A DNA stretch of 64,000 nucleotides from assembly GCA_900771335.1 (NCBI GenBank), contig CAAGNP010000017.1:40307-104306 (forward strand), written 5' to 3'. The notes beneath the pieces were generated by a model that did no database searches, was not told the DNA's origin, and saw only the letters and a list, made by a program, of their open reading frames with translations. This stretch comes from Rikenellaceae bacterium (GTDB lineage Bacteria; Bacteroidota; Bacteroidia; Bacteroidales; UBA932). The position numbers and the translations under genes are program-made. The stretch's first letter is position 1. Each line of letters begins with the position of its first letter. Positions 34,516-43,539 of the stretch are shown here, in pieces.

Positions 34516-35418
34516 TTATTTCTTGATCTGATCGAATCCCTGACCATAAACACCTCTGACGCTACCCTCAGACATGAATGCATCCTTATCCTCCTCCTTC
34601 ACGATTTTATACAAAAAGTTCATATCTGTCTTCTTGGCTATCACCAGCAGGATCTTGCCATTCTGTTTTGAGAACCAGCCTTGACCGTCCAGAACTGTAA
34701 CTCCTCTGCGAAGCTCTTTGGAAATTCTGTCGGCTATAGCTGCATAATTTTTCGAGAAGATAAACATCTGGATGGACTGCTTCATACCCGACAACAGAAG
34801 ATCAAGGGTACTTGCACAGATACCTGTCACCATATAGCCATATATTACATTGGCAAATTTGGCACCCATAGACAAGTCGTTGGGGAGGAGAACAGATGAT
34901 GCGATGATGAATATATCAAGATACAGGATAATTTTGCCTGGAGACACATTCCTGTATTTTGTAATCATCAAAGCTATAATATCTGTACCTCCGGTACTGC
35001 CACCTTGAGAGAAGGTCAACGCAATACCCAGACCGGAAATGGCGCCACCAATGATTGCTGACATCAATTTGCCGTTGGAAATGGCTATCTCCTGAATGAA
35101 TGCATCTGATATTACCTCCGGGAGGATCTTGAAGAACAGTGATGCCATACATATGGCAAACACGGTCTTGAATCCGAAACCCTTACCCAATACCTTCAGA
35201 GCTATCGCCAGCAGCACAAAGTTGATTATGAAATATGAGTAGCTCACAGGAAATCCTGTGGCATAATAGATGAGGGCACCAATACCTGACACACCGCCAC
35301 CTACCATTTCATGAGGGATGATGAAGATATCCCATCCGGCTGTATAGCATAGAAGTCCAAGAGTAATGATAAGATACTCTTTAAGTACAGTTAAGACTCT
35401 TTTTGTTTTTTGTTCCAT
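34516..35418 (-). CDS. YitT-family membrane protein (second copy)
   Basis: A 300-residue protein: five or six transmembrane helices (YitT membrane domain, with GGGVSGIGALIYYATG and FSQGGSTGGTDIIALM), then a C-terminal cytoplasmic DUF2179 domain. The family is abundant in Firmicutes and Bacteroidetes; transport is suspected and no substrate is established. It overlaps the preceding YitT gene by 28 bp and is its diverged paralogue. Confidence 0.88.
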   Translation of the reverse strand: MEQKTKRVLTVLKEYLIITLGLLCYTAGWDIFIIPHEMVGGGVSGIGALIYYATGFPVSYSYFIINFVLLAIALKVLGKGFGFKTVFAICMASLFFKILPEVISDAFIQEIAISNGKLMSAIIGGAISGLGIALTFSQGGSTGGTDIIALMITKYRNVSPGKIILYLDIFIIASSVLLPNDLSMGAKFANVIYGYMVTGICASTLDLLLSGMKQSIQMFIFSKNYAAIADRISKELRRGVTVLDGQGWFSKQNGKILLVIAKKTDMNFLYKIVKEEDKDAFMSEGSVRGVYGQGFDQIKK

Positions 35419-36299
35419 TGTATTTTTCCTCCTGCTTTTATTTGATCAAAACCCTGACCATAAACACTTTGTACTTGTGTTACAGAGGTAAATGCTTTCT
35501 CATCTATCTCTTTGATAGTCTTCATTACCTCCGAAAGACAATATTTTCTCACTACGACCAAAAGGACCTTGGTATCGGACTGCGAGTACCAACCTGTGGC
35601 ATTAAGCGCTGTCACCCCTTTATCTCTCTGATGAACGAGGGTATTGGCGATCTCCTCGTACTTTGAAGAGAATATCAATATCTGAACTGACTGCTTGTTG
35701 CCGGTAAGGAGCATATCGAGGGTATATGTGAATGACACCATCTGTATATAGCCATATACCACATCCTGAAGCCCTTTCTCCGGAAGGAATGCGATGGATC
35801 CTATTATTATCAGGTCACACCACATAAAAACTGTTCCGGGAGAGACTTCCCTGTATTTGCCTATTACCAATGCTATGATATCGGTACCTCCGGTACTTCC
35901 CCCTTGCATGAAGATCATATAGATACCCACACCACCAATAGCACCTCCAAGAAGGGCATTGATGAATGATTCGTCTATATTTGAGCTCCATGGGATCAAA
36001 TCAGGCAACACCTTAAGCAGTATTGAAGAGAGGATGATGGAGTAAATGGTCTTTACCCCAAACCCTTTGCCCAATACAATCGTGCCGATAATCAACAGAG
36101 CTGCATTGATCAGCAGATATGAGAACGATACCGGCATAAATCCGTCAGTAGCGTACTGTATGACTGTTGCCATACCTGTCACGCCTCCGCCGGAGATTCC
36201 ATTTGGAATCAGGAAGGAGGTCCAGCTCCAGCAGTACAGGAATGCACCCAACGATATCAGGATATACTCCTTAAGAATCCTTAGTCTGTCGTTTTTCAC
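35391..36299 (-). CDS. YitT-family membrane protein (first copy)
   Basis: A 302-residue paralogue of the next gene with the same landmarks: GGGVTGMATVIQYATDG, FMQGGSTGGTDIIALVIGKYREVSPG, and C-terminal DUF2179. The only plausible start is a GTG at 36299, one base after the leuS stop codon. Translation may therefore be coupled to leuS. Similar sequence throughout with many differences points to an old tandem duplication. Confidence 0.87.
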   Translation of the reverse strand: MKNDRLRILKEYILISLGAFLYCWSWTSFLIPNGISGGGVTGMATVIQYATDGFMPVSFSYLLINAALLIIGTIVLGKGFGVKTIYSIILSSILLKVLPDLIPWSSNIDESFINALLGGAIGGVGIYMIFMQGGSTGGTDIIALVIGKYREVSPGTVFMWCDLIIIGSIAFLPEKGLQDVVYGYIQMVSFTYTLDMLLTGNKQSVQILIFSSKYEEIANTLVHQRDKGVTALNATGWYSQSDTKVLLVVVRKYCLSEVMKTIKEIDEKAFTSVTQVQSVYGQGFDQIKAGGKIQWNKKQKES

Positions 36300-36300
36300 G

Positions 36301-39063
36301 TTAGCAAACGATATTAATAATCTTTGAAGGGACTACAATTATCTTCTTGACAGCTGCACCTGCCAAATATTTGGCTGTATTCTCATCTGCGAGGACAGCC
36401 GCTTCCACCTCTTTTGGTGACAACGATTTTGAGAGATTGATTTTGAATCTCATCTTGCCATTGAAAGATACAGGGTATTCAAATGAATCCTCTACAGTAT
36501 AAGCCTCCACATATTCAGGGAACGAAGCAAATGTGATGCTCTCTGTATGGCCAAGTGCCTCCCACAGCTCCTCACTGATGTGTGGAGCAAATGGAGACAG
36601 AAGGATTACTATTTGCTCCAATACCTCTTTCGAGCAGCACTTCAAGTCTGAAAGCTCATTGATGGCAATCATAAATGCACTCACAGAAGTATTGAACGAG
36701 AATGTCTCGATATCTGTCTGAACCTTCTTGATAAGTTTGTGAAGGACCTTCATCTCTGCAGGTGTACCTTTCTGATCTTTTACAAGATACTCATCACCTT
36801 TGAAGTAAAGTCTCCACAGTTTCTTCAAGAATCTGTGAACACCATCAATACCTTTGGTATCCCATGGTTTCGACTGCTCAAGAGGGCCAAGGAACATCTC
36901 ATACATTCTCAATGTGTCTGCACCGTAATCGTTGCACACATTGTCAGGGTTGACAACATTGAACATCGATTTGCTCATCTTCTCCACAGCCCAACCGCAG
37001 ATATACTCACCATCCTCGAGGATGAACTCTGCGTTTGCATAATCCGGCATCCAGTTCTTGAATGCCTCAAGATCCAGCCTGTCGTGGTCCACAATATTCA
37101 CATCCACGTGAATTTCTGTGGTATCGTACTGGTCTTTAAGGCCGTATGAAACAAATGTATTGGTATTCTTGATTCTGTAGACAAAGTTTGAACGGCCCTG
37201 GATCATACCCTGATTTATCAATTTCTTGAAAGGCTCTTTCTCACATACACAGCCCAGATCGTACAGGAACTTGTTCCAGAAACGCGAGTAGATCAAGTGG
37301 CCGGTAGCGTGCTCTGTACCACCGATATACAAGTCAACATTGCGCCAGTATTCATCAGCCTCTTTGCTGACAAGGGCCTCTGAGTTGTGTGGGTCCATAT
37401 ATCTCAGATAGTATGCACTACTGCCGGCAAAACCGGGCATAGTACTCATCTCGATAGGGAAACCGTCGCAATTCCAGTCCTTGGCGCGTGCCAATGGTGG
37501 CTCACCTGCCTCTGTAGGGAGGAATTTATCCACCTGCGGCAATTCCAATGGAAGTTTTGACTCATCCATTGCCACAGGGACACCATCCTTGAAATAAATA
37601 GGGAATGGTTCACCCCAATATCTTTGTCTTGAGAAGATGGCATCTCTTAGTCTGTAGTTCACTTTTCTCTTGCCGATACCCATCTCCTCCACCTTGTCAA
37701 TAGCTGCAGGTATAGCCTCTTTTACAGACATACCGTTGAGGAATCCTGAGTTGCACATGATACCCTCTTTGGCATCAAAGCTCTCTTCAGAGACATCACA
37801 ACCTTCGATCAGAGGGATGATAGGGAGGTTAAAGTGTTTTGCAAAAGCATAGTCCCTGCTGTCATGGGCAGGTACAGCCATAATCGCACCTGTACCATAA
37901 CCTGCAAGCACATATTCTGAGATCCATACAGGGACCTTTTCGCCTGTCAACGGGTTCACGCCATATGAACCTGAGAAGACTCCTGTAACCTTCTTGGTCT
38001 CTGCCATTCTCTCCCTCTCAGTCTTCTTCTTGGCCATCTTCAAGTACTCCTCTACAGCCTCTTTCTGCTCAGGAGTAGTAAGAAGGTTCACCCATTCGCT
38101 CTCCGGAGCAAGGACCATGAATGTAACGCCGAATACTGTATCTGCTCTGGTGGTAAAGATGGTAACATCGTACTCCTGAGTACCGTTTGACACCTTGAAT
38201 ATCATCTCTGCACCTTGAGATTTTCCGATCCAGTTTCTCTGCATCTCCTTCAGAGAGTCTGTCCAGTCAAGCTCCTCAAGCTCCGAAAGGAGTCTTTCTG
38301 CATAAGCTGAGACCCTCAGCTGCCATTGCTTCATCTTCTTCTGCTCTACAGGGTGTCCGCCTCTGACAGAGAAACCCTCCTTAACCTCATCATTGGCGAG
38401 AACAGTTCCCAATGCAGGGCACCAGTTTACAGATGTCTCACCCTGATAAGCGATACGGTATTTCATAAGGATATCGCTCTGGGTCTTATCGTCGTATGAG
38501 TTCCATTGCTCTGCTGTGAACACATCCACATCAGCCGATGCAGCATTTACATTTGCGTTACCTTCTGCCGCAAATTTTGCCACAAGTTCTGTAATTGGCT
38601 CCGCTTTCTCCGAGTCCTTGTTGTACCAATGGTCAAACATCTTGAGGAATGCCCATTGGGTCCATTTGTAGTACTCTGGATCACAAGTCCTCACCTCACG
38701 CGACCAGTCATAAGAGAAACCGATGCGGTCCATCTGCTCTCTATACCTTGCAATATTTTTCTCTGTGGTAGTGGCAGGGTGCTGACCTGTCTGGATAGCA
38801 TATTGCTCTGCAGGGAGGCCAAATGCATCATACCCCATAGGGTGAAGCACATTGAATCCCTTAAGTCTTTTGAATCTGCTGTATATATCACTAGCGATGT
38901 AGCCTAGAGGGTGACCGACGTGAAGACCAGCCCCTGATGGGTACGGGAACATATCCAAAACATAATATTTTGGCTTGGATGGGTCTATATTTACCTGATA
39001 AGTCTTGTGGTCTGCCCAATAGGCTTGCCATTTCTTTTCAATGTCGAGAAAGTTGTATTCCAT
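36301..39063 (-). CDS. leuS: Leucyl-tRNA synthetase
   Basis: A 920-residue class I aminoacyl-tRNA synthetase. The HIGH motif is HVGHPLGY, the CP1 editing domain spans roughly residues 230-430 with the conserved GTGAIMAVPAHDSRD, and KMSKS is AVEKMSKSMFN. The anticodon and C-terminal domains follow. A ~60-residue insertion near residues 155-200 precedes the editing domain, as in other Bacteroidetes LeuS. It heads a leuS-yitT-yitT run. Confidence 0.98.
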   Translation of the reverse strand: MEYNFLDIEKKWQAYWADHKTYQVNIDPSKPKYYVLDMFPYPSGAGLHVGHPLGYIASDIYSRFKRLKGFNVLHPMGYDAFGLPAEQYAIQTGQHPATTTEKNIARYREQMDRIGFSYDWSREVRTCDPEYYKWTQWAFLKMFDHWYNKDSEKAEPITELVAKFAAEGNANVNAASADVDVFTAEQWNSYDDKTQSDILMKYRIAYQGETSVNWCPALGTVLANDEVKEGFSVRGGHPVEQKKMKQWQLRVSAYAERLLSELEELDWTDSLKEMQRNWIGKSQGAEMIFKVSNGTQEYDVTIFTTRADTVFGVTFMVLAPESEWVNLLTTPEQKEAVEEYLKMAKKKTERERMAETKKVTGVFSGSYGVNPLTGEKVPVWISEYVLAGYGTGAIMAVPAHDSRDYAFAKHFNLPIIPLIEGCDVSEESFDAKEGIMCNSGFLNGMSVKEAIPAAIDKVEEMGIGKRKVNYRLRDAIFSRQRYWGEPFPIYFKDGVPVAMDESKLPLELPQVDKFLPTEAGEPPLARAKDWNCDGFPIEMSTMPGFAGSSAYYLRYMDPHNSEALVSKEADEYWRNVDLYIGGTEHATGHLIYSRFWNKFLYDLGCVCEKEPFKKLINQGMIQGRSNFVYRIKNTNTFVSYGLKDQYDTTEIHVDVNIVDHDRLDLEAFKNWMPDYANAEFILEDGEYICGWAVEKMSKSMFNVVNPDNVCNDYGADTLRMYEMFLGPLEQSKPWDTKGIDGVHRFLKKLWRLYFKGDEYLVKDQKGTPAEMKVLHKLIKKVQTDIETFSFNTSVSAFMIAINELSDLKCCSKEVLEQIVILLSPFAPHISEELWEALGHTESITFASFPEYVEAYTVEDSFEYPVSFNGKMRFKINLSKSLSPKEVEAAVLADENTAKYLAGAAVKKIIVVPSKIINIVC

Positions 39064-39084
39064 AGTGTTTCTATTCTATCTCGG

Positions 39085-39092
39085 CAAAGTTA
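39085..39092 (-). promoter_or_regulatory. leuS promoter -7 element
   Basis: TAACTTTG on the - strand matches TAnnTTTG, about 22 nt before the leuS ATG. Confidence 0.55.
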
Positions 39093-39094
39093 TG

Positions 39095-39121
39095 AAAAAA
39101 GAGAATATCCTATCTCTTTTT
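39095..39121 (-). terminator. Terminator whose stem includes the last codons of the M28-like gene
   Basis: On the - strand AAAAAGAGA (39121-39113), an 8-nt loop and TCTCTTTTT (39104-39096) form a 9-bp stem followed by another T. The first arm is the coding sequence for the final Lys-Lys-Arg, and the loop holds the TAG stop. Confidence 0.65.
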
Positions 39122-40402
39122 AAGCCTAAATTCTATAGGTAAAGAGTATTTGACCCTCACTTTTTCTCCATTCTTTATAGCAGGCCTCCATTTTGGAGAT
39201 GCAGAGACCACCCTTACTGCCTCACGGTCAAGATCCTCATCTACACTCCTTGTCACTCTGACATTGGTCACCGAGCCATCTGCCTCCACCACAAATTCCA
39301 CATTCACAACTCCTTGGATACCCATATCCACAGCCACCTGAGGATATCTCAGATAGACATACACCCACTCTTCCAGGAAGTTTCTCTCATCACCTTTGAA
39401 GAACTCCGGTGCCCTGTCCACTTCGTATGGAGTATAGGCCATCTTTCCCCCCACCTCAGCACTTTTGGCAGGTGCCTCCACCTTCAGATCCATAGCGGCA
39501 ACATCCATCACAAAGGAGTAGAGATATTCACAAACACCCTCCATAAGACCGTAGTCAAGAGACTCAGCATCATCCCTGATGGTATAAAGATCATTGTGCA
39601 CACCTGTAGTAAAGAGTGCTACAGGGATCTGCTGCTCATAGAATGCAAGATAGTCAGATGAGGGGACCCTCCCCGACCCCATTTGAGGCATCATGAACAT
39701 CAGCTTGTTAGAAACCCTGTTTACAGCATTGGTGATATCTGTATTTGGTATACAGGTATAGTATGTAAAGAGGTTTGCAGGTCCGCTTCTTCCCACAGTG
39801 TTTATGTCCACCATCATGGAAATGTCATTTTTCTGCTGGAATGCCCGGTTTATAAAGTACCACGAGCCCGCCATCCCCTTCTCTTTGGCCCCAAATCCCA
39901 CAAAGATGATGGAGCGCCTGAACATGAAGGAGGAGGAGGATATCTTTTTGGCCAACTCAATAAGACATGCAACTCCGGAGGCATTTGCATCTGCTCCCGG
40001 GTATATCTGTTCCTGTTTTGATCCATTCACATTCAGGATATGTGTCCCTATATTGTCCAGATTTGCACCCACCACTATATACTCATCCCTCAACTTGGGG
40101 TCATACCCCTGCACTATACCTACTATATTTCTCGACATGAGGGAATCACCGTTTTCCACAATGTAGAAATCCTGACCACCCTTACCGGTAAGCATCTCCA
40201 CACCGCATTTCTCCAACTCTCCATAGAGATACTCCGCAGCAAGGCGCTCACCTTCGCTACCGGCCTTTCTACCTTTCAGTCCGACAGAGGTAAGGTAATC
40301 GACATGCTTTATGAGATTCTTCTCCACATTCTCCCCCTGGGCAAAACCGGAAAGTGAAAAAGTGAGACAAATAAGTATAACTGCAAATCTGAAACTTAAC
40401 AT
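39110..40402 (-). CDS. Exported M28-peptidase-like protein fused to a TonB C-terminal domain
   Basis: A 430-residue protein. Residues 1-21 are a signal peptide (MLSFRFAV ... SGFAQG). Residues about 25-300 align with M28 aminopeptidases, but key residues are changed. AHxD is ANLD (His to Asn114), AEE is AKE (catalytic Glu to Lys173), NxDMVG is DINTVG (Asp to Asn201), and the last ligand His is Tyr273. Asp138 and Glu174 remain. Residues about 350-428 are a TonB C-terminal domain (GIQGVVNVEFVVEADGSVTN, KWRPAIKNGEKVRVKYSLP). No transmembrane anchor for TonB-type energy coupling is present. It is likely a periplasmic binding or assembly protein and not an active peptidase (inference). ATG 40402 matches the signal peptide. 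Confidence 0.88.
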   Translation of the reverse strand: MLSFRFAVILICLTFSLSGFAQGENVEKNLIKHVDYLTSVGLKGRKAGSEGERLAAEYLYGELEKCGVEMLTGKGGQDFYIVENGDSLMSRNIVGIVQGYDPKLRDEYIVVGANLDNIGTHILNVNGSKQEQIYPGADANASGVACLIELAKKISSSSFMFRRSIIFVGFGAKEKGMAGSWYFINRAFQQKNDISMMVDINTVGRSGPANLFTYYTCIPNTDITNAVNRVSNKLMFMMPQMGSGRVPSSDYLAFYEQQIPVALFTTGVHNDLYTIRDDAESLDYGLMEGVCEYLYSFVMDVAAMDLKVEAPAKSAEVGGKMAYTPYEVDRAPEFFKGDERNFLEEWVYVYLRYPQVAVDMGIQGVVNVEFVVEADGSVTNVRVTRSVDEDLDREAVRVVSASPKWRPAIKNGEKVRVKYSLPIEFRLKKR

Positions 40403-40432
40403 AAATCTACTATTTGGGTATTTACACAAAAG

Positions 40433-40454
40433 AGGCCCCACAAAAATGGGGCCT
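40433..40454 (-). terminator. Intrinsic terminator after gcvT
   Basis: AGGCCCCA (40454-40447 on the - strand), loop of six, TGGGGCCT (40440-40433), then CTTTT. An 8-bp perfect stem with a short T run, 26 bp after the gcvT stop. Confidence 0.75.
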
Positions 40455-40479
40455 TTCTTGGAAAGTATACTTAAAAACT

Positions 40480-41586
40480 TTATTTCTTATAGAAAGGGGT
40501 CTTCACCACTTTGGCTTTTAGAAGTCTGCCTCTCACATTGATAAAGATCTCAGAATCAACTTTATTGTAAGGGGTAGCCACATAAGCCATACCTACAGGT
40601 TTCTTCATGGATGGAGACATGGTACCTGATGTCACCTGACCGATCTCATTGCCCTCGGCGTCGCATACAGGATAACCGTGACGTGGAACACCTTTGTCCA
40701 CCAACTCAAAACCTACAAGTTTACGTTTGAGACCCTCAGCTTTCTGAGCCAACAGATACTCCTTGTCAAGGAAATCACCTTTCACGTCATTGAATTTGGT
40801 AGCCCAGCCAAGACCTGCCTCAAGAGGAGAGGTGGTATCATCGATATCGTTACCATACAGACAGAAGCCCATCTCAAGGCGGAGAGTATCACGGGCACCC
40901 AAACCGATAGGTCTGATACCATACTCCTCACCTGCTGCAAATACAGCTTCCCAGAGTTTGTCAGCATCCTCATTGGCTGCATATACCTCGCATCCGCCTG
41001 CTCCGGTATAACCGGTAGTAGAGAAGATAACATCCTTGATACCGCCAAGATTCAATTTCTTGAATGTGTAGTACTCCATATCCACAACATTCTGATCACA
41101 GATCTTCTGCATAACCTCAAGGGCTTTAGGACCTTGGATAGCCAACTGGCAAATCTCATCAGAAGCGTTGTAAAGCTCTTTGCCTACTGTAAGACCGAAC
41201 TTGGGTGCATATTCACAAAGATGTGCCCAGTCCTTGTCGGTATTGGCAGCATTAACAACAAGAAGATAGGTAACAGAGTCAATGCAATAAACAAGAAGGT
41301 CATCTACAATACCACCCTTACCGTTAGGGAAGCATGTATACTGTACTTTACCAGGATATAGGACAGAGACATCATTTGATGTAACATACTGCAGGAAAGG
41401 TAGCGCATTTTCACCTTTAACCCAAATTTCGCCCATGTGTGAAACATCGAATACACCCACACCGTTTCTTACTGTGTTGTGTTCTTCATTAATACCCACA
41501 TACTCTACCGGCATGTTATAACCTGCAAATGGCACCATCTTGGCACCGAGATCAATATGTCTCTGAGTGAAAGCTGTTGTCTTCAT
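40480..41586 (-). CDS. gcvT: Aminomethyltransferase (glycine cleavage T protein)
   Basis: A 368-residue tetrahydrofolate enzyme of the glycine cleavage complex. It releases ammonia from the H-protein-bound aminomethyl group and forms 5,10-methylene-THF. Motifs: FAGYNMPVEY, GVFDVSHMGEI, STTGYTGAGGCEVY and LGARDTLRLEMGFCLYGNDI. The family length is right. No gcvH or gcvP is nearby and no glycine riboswitch was found upstream. A terminator follows. Confidence 0.97.
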   Translation of the reverse strand: MKTTAFTQRHIDLGAKMVPFAGYNMPVEYVGINEEHNTVRNGVGVFDVSHMGEIWVKGENALPFLQYVTSNDVSVLYPGKVQYTCFPNGKGGIVDDLLVYCIDSVTYLLVVNAANTDKDWAHLCEYAPKFGLTVGKELYNASDEICQLAIQGPKALEVMQKICDQNVVDMEYYTFKKLNLGGIKDVIFSTTGYTGAGGCEVYAANEDADKLWEAVFAAGEEYGIRPIGLGARDTLRLEMGFCLYGNDIDDTTSPLEAGLGWATKFNDVKGDFLDKEYLLAQKAEGLKRKLVGFELVDKGVPRHGYPVCDAEGNEIGQVTSGTMSPSMKKPVGMAYVATPYNKVDSEIFINVRGRLLKAKVVKTPFYKK

Positions 41587-41602
41587 ATCTTTATATTATT
41601 CT

Positions 41603-42073
41603 TTATTCGTGTAATCCTTGTTTTACATCATACACCCATACATCTTCAGGGCAGTACTCCTGACCAAGAAGCTCATCAAGAATTCTCAAAGCCTCCTGAA
41701 GATTGTTTGTAGATGCTGCTGACACCAATTCAAAACCATTTTTGAATTTGATAGCTTTAGGTGTATAATTGTTTTTCTCGAGGAAAGAGTACATTTTCTC
41801 GGCATTGCCCTGAACCTTGAAACTGCCCAAAACAACGTAGAATCTGTCTTTCAAAGCATTCTTCTCTGCCTCCATAGCTGCAAGAAGGGCCAAAGAATCG
41901 GCTTTTGCTTTATTTAGAGAATCAAGCTCCCTCTGCTTTTTGGCCTGAGCTTCAATCCTCATCCTTTCGATATCTTTTGATGTGGGTTTTCCCACCAATG
42001 AACGGAAGAAATCACAACTTGTCAACATGGTCGCTGCTATAAGGAACAACGAAAATATTCTCACAATTTTCAT
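41603..42073 (-). CDS. SPOR-domain lipoprotein
   Basis: A 156-residue lipoprotein: lipobox ATMLTSC (Cys at 20), a charged helical linker (residues 35-75), then a SPOR-like domain (DRFYVVLGSFKVQGNAEKMYSFLEKN ... ) of about 75 residues. SPOR domains bind denuded peptidoglycan glycans at the division site. It precedes gcvT by 16 bp on the same strand. A TAnnTTTG element TACATTTG lies at 42107-42100. Confidence 0.85.
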   Translation of the reverse strand: MKIVRIFSLFLIAATMLTSCDFFRSLVGKPTSKDIERMRIEAQAKKQRELDSLNKAKADSLALLAAMEAEKNALKDRFYVVLGSFKVQGNAEKMYSFLEKNNYTPKAIKFKNGFELVSAASTNNLQEALRILDELLGQEYCPEDVWVYDVKQGLHE

Positions 42074-42099
42074 AATAGGTAAGTTTATATTATTTCAAA

Positions 42100-42107
42100 C
42101 AAATGTA
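42100..42107 (-). promoter_or_regulatory. Promoter -7 element of the SPOR gene
   Basis: TACATTTG on the - strand, about 27 nt before the ATG at 42073. It matches TAnnTTTG. Confidence 0.5.
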
Positions 42108-42170
42108 AGAAAATTAGTATTATCGGCAAAAAAAATGTATATTTACAAACATATATTTACTTGGTGAGAT

Positions 42171-43538
42171 ATGGAAAACAGAGTTAAGACCCTTTTGAGT
42201 GGGATATGGCACAAGATAGTGGAGATAGTATCCCTTACCGACCACGTAGATGTCGTGCAGGCAAGCGACTACATCAGAAAGAACATAAACCTTAGCGGAC
42301 CTAATGCATACGTATTGGCATGCGCCATTTTTATAGCATCCATCGGACTGAATGTAAACTCCACGGCTGTCATTATTGGAGCTATGCTCATCTCGCCGCT
42401 GATGAGCCCGATCATAGGGGTAGGATACAGCCTCGGGGTCAACGATACCCAATTCCTCAGAAAATCTGCAGCCAACCTACTCTATATGGTGATTATCTCC
42501 CTGATGGTCTCTACAGTCTATTTTGTGATATCACCTCTGGAGCTAGATATAACCACCGAGCTTGATGCGAGGACCAACCCCACAATATACGATGTTCTTA
42601 TCGCGCTGTTCGGCGGATTGGCCGGAATCATTGAGATCAGCAACAAGCAGAAAGGGACCGTTTTCTCAGGCGTCGCCATTGCGACAGCCCTGATGCCCCC
42701 ATTGTGCACAGCAGGTTATGGACTGGCCACCCTACAGGTAAAATATTTCATCGGGGCACTCTACCTGTTCTTCATAAACAGCGTATTCATCTCACTTGCA
42801 GCCTTTATCGTAGTCAAAGCTCTGAAATATCCTGTTATCAAATTTGCCGACCCGAGCATCCAGAGAAGGGTCAACAGGACCATCTCACTGGTGATGATAA
42901 TCCTTATCATCCCAAGTGTATACTCTGCAGTGACCACCATTAGGGAGAATAGATTTGACCAGGCTGCGCAACAGCTCATCAAAGCCAACCGCACACTCTC
43001 CAAGGCTTATATCTTTGATTACAGCATCTCCCACCACCAGAAGCCGGCTGTCCTGAAAATATCCTTCGCCGGGGAGGCCCTCAGCGACTCTGAGGTAGAG
43101 GCTCTGCTCCGCAATGCAGAGGCACTCGGCATCACCAGAGAACAGGTGGAGATCCAGCAAAGCGTCACATTATCCAAAGACAATGCCACAGAGAGGGAGG
43201 TTATCACAAGCCTTCTCGACAGGAATGAAGAGGAGATAAGGCGAAGGGAAGAGCTAATCTCAAAAATGGAGAAGGAGCTCAGCTTCATCAAAGGCAAGGA
43301 GCTTCCTTACGCACAAATCGCCAAAGAGATTCTGGCCCAATACCCACAGATCACAGGCTTCTCCATCGCAAGGGGTGCGCAAGTGGATATCACATCGTTC
43401 GACCCTAAAGAGCAAATCATAGTTATCGTAAACTCTGACACGGAGATCCCTGCGGAGGATATCGAAAAGCTAAAAGGGTGGCTGAAGATCAGACTCGACT
43501 TTGACAACCTGGCGGTAGCCCAGAACATCAGACACTAA
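42171..43538 (+). CDS. DUF389 membrane protein (TIGR00341 type)
   Basis: A 455-residue protein with five or six transmembrane helices in residues 50-260, including the DUF389 signatures NSTAVIIGAMLISPLMSPI and ATALMPPLCTAGYGLA. A long cytoplasmic C-terminal region has a predicted coiled coil (about 345-380) and a small alpha/beta domain. The family is unassigned; members are often near envelope or stress genes. It is the first of three + strand genes with capA and phoH, separated by 1 bp and then an 11-bp overlap. Confidence 0.88.
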   Translation: MENRVKTLLSGIWHKIVEIVSLTDHVDVVQASDYIRKNINLSGPNAYVLACAIFIASIGLNVNSTAVIIGAMLISPLMSPIIGVGYSLGVNDTQFLRKSAANLLYMVIISLMVSTVYFVISPLELDITTELDARTNPTIYDVLIALFGGLAGIIEISNKQKGTVFSGVAIATALMPPLCTAGYGLATLQVKYFIGALYLFFINSVFISLAAFIVVKALKYPVIKFADPSIQRRVNRTISLVMIILIIPSVYSAVTTIRENRFDQAAQQLIKANRTLSKAYIFDYSISHHQKPAVLKISFAGEALSDSEVEALLRNAEALGITREQVEIQQSVTLSKDNATEREVITSLLDRNEEEIRRREELISKMEKELSFIKGKELPYAQIAKEILAQYPQITGFSIARGAQVDITSFDPKEQIIVIVNSDTEIPAEDIEKLKGWLKIRLDFDNLAVAQNIRH

Positions 43539-43539
43539 A

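Noticed and set aside
35391..36299. Assembly duplication of the YitT genes
   Set aside because: The two proteins differ at many positions along their length, so they are old paralogues.
41587..41602. Glycine riboswitch before gcvT
   Set aside because: Only 16 bp separate gcvT from the SPOR gene, and nothing resembling the aptamer was seen in the 97 bp upstream of the SPOR gene.
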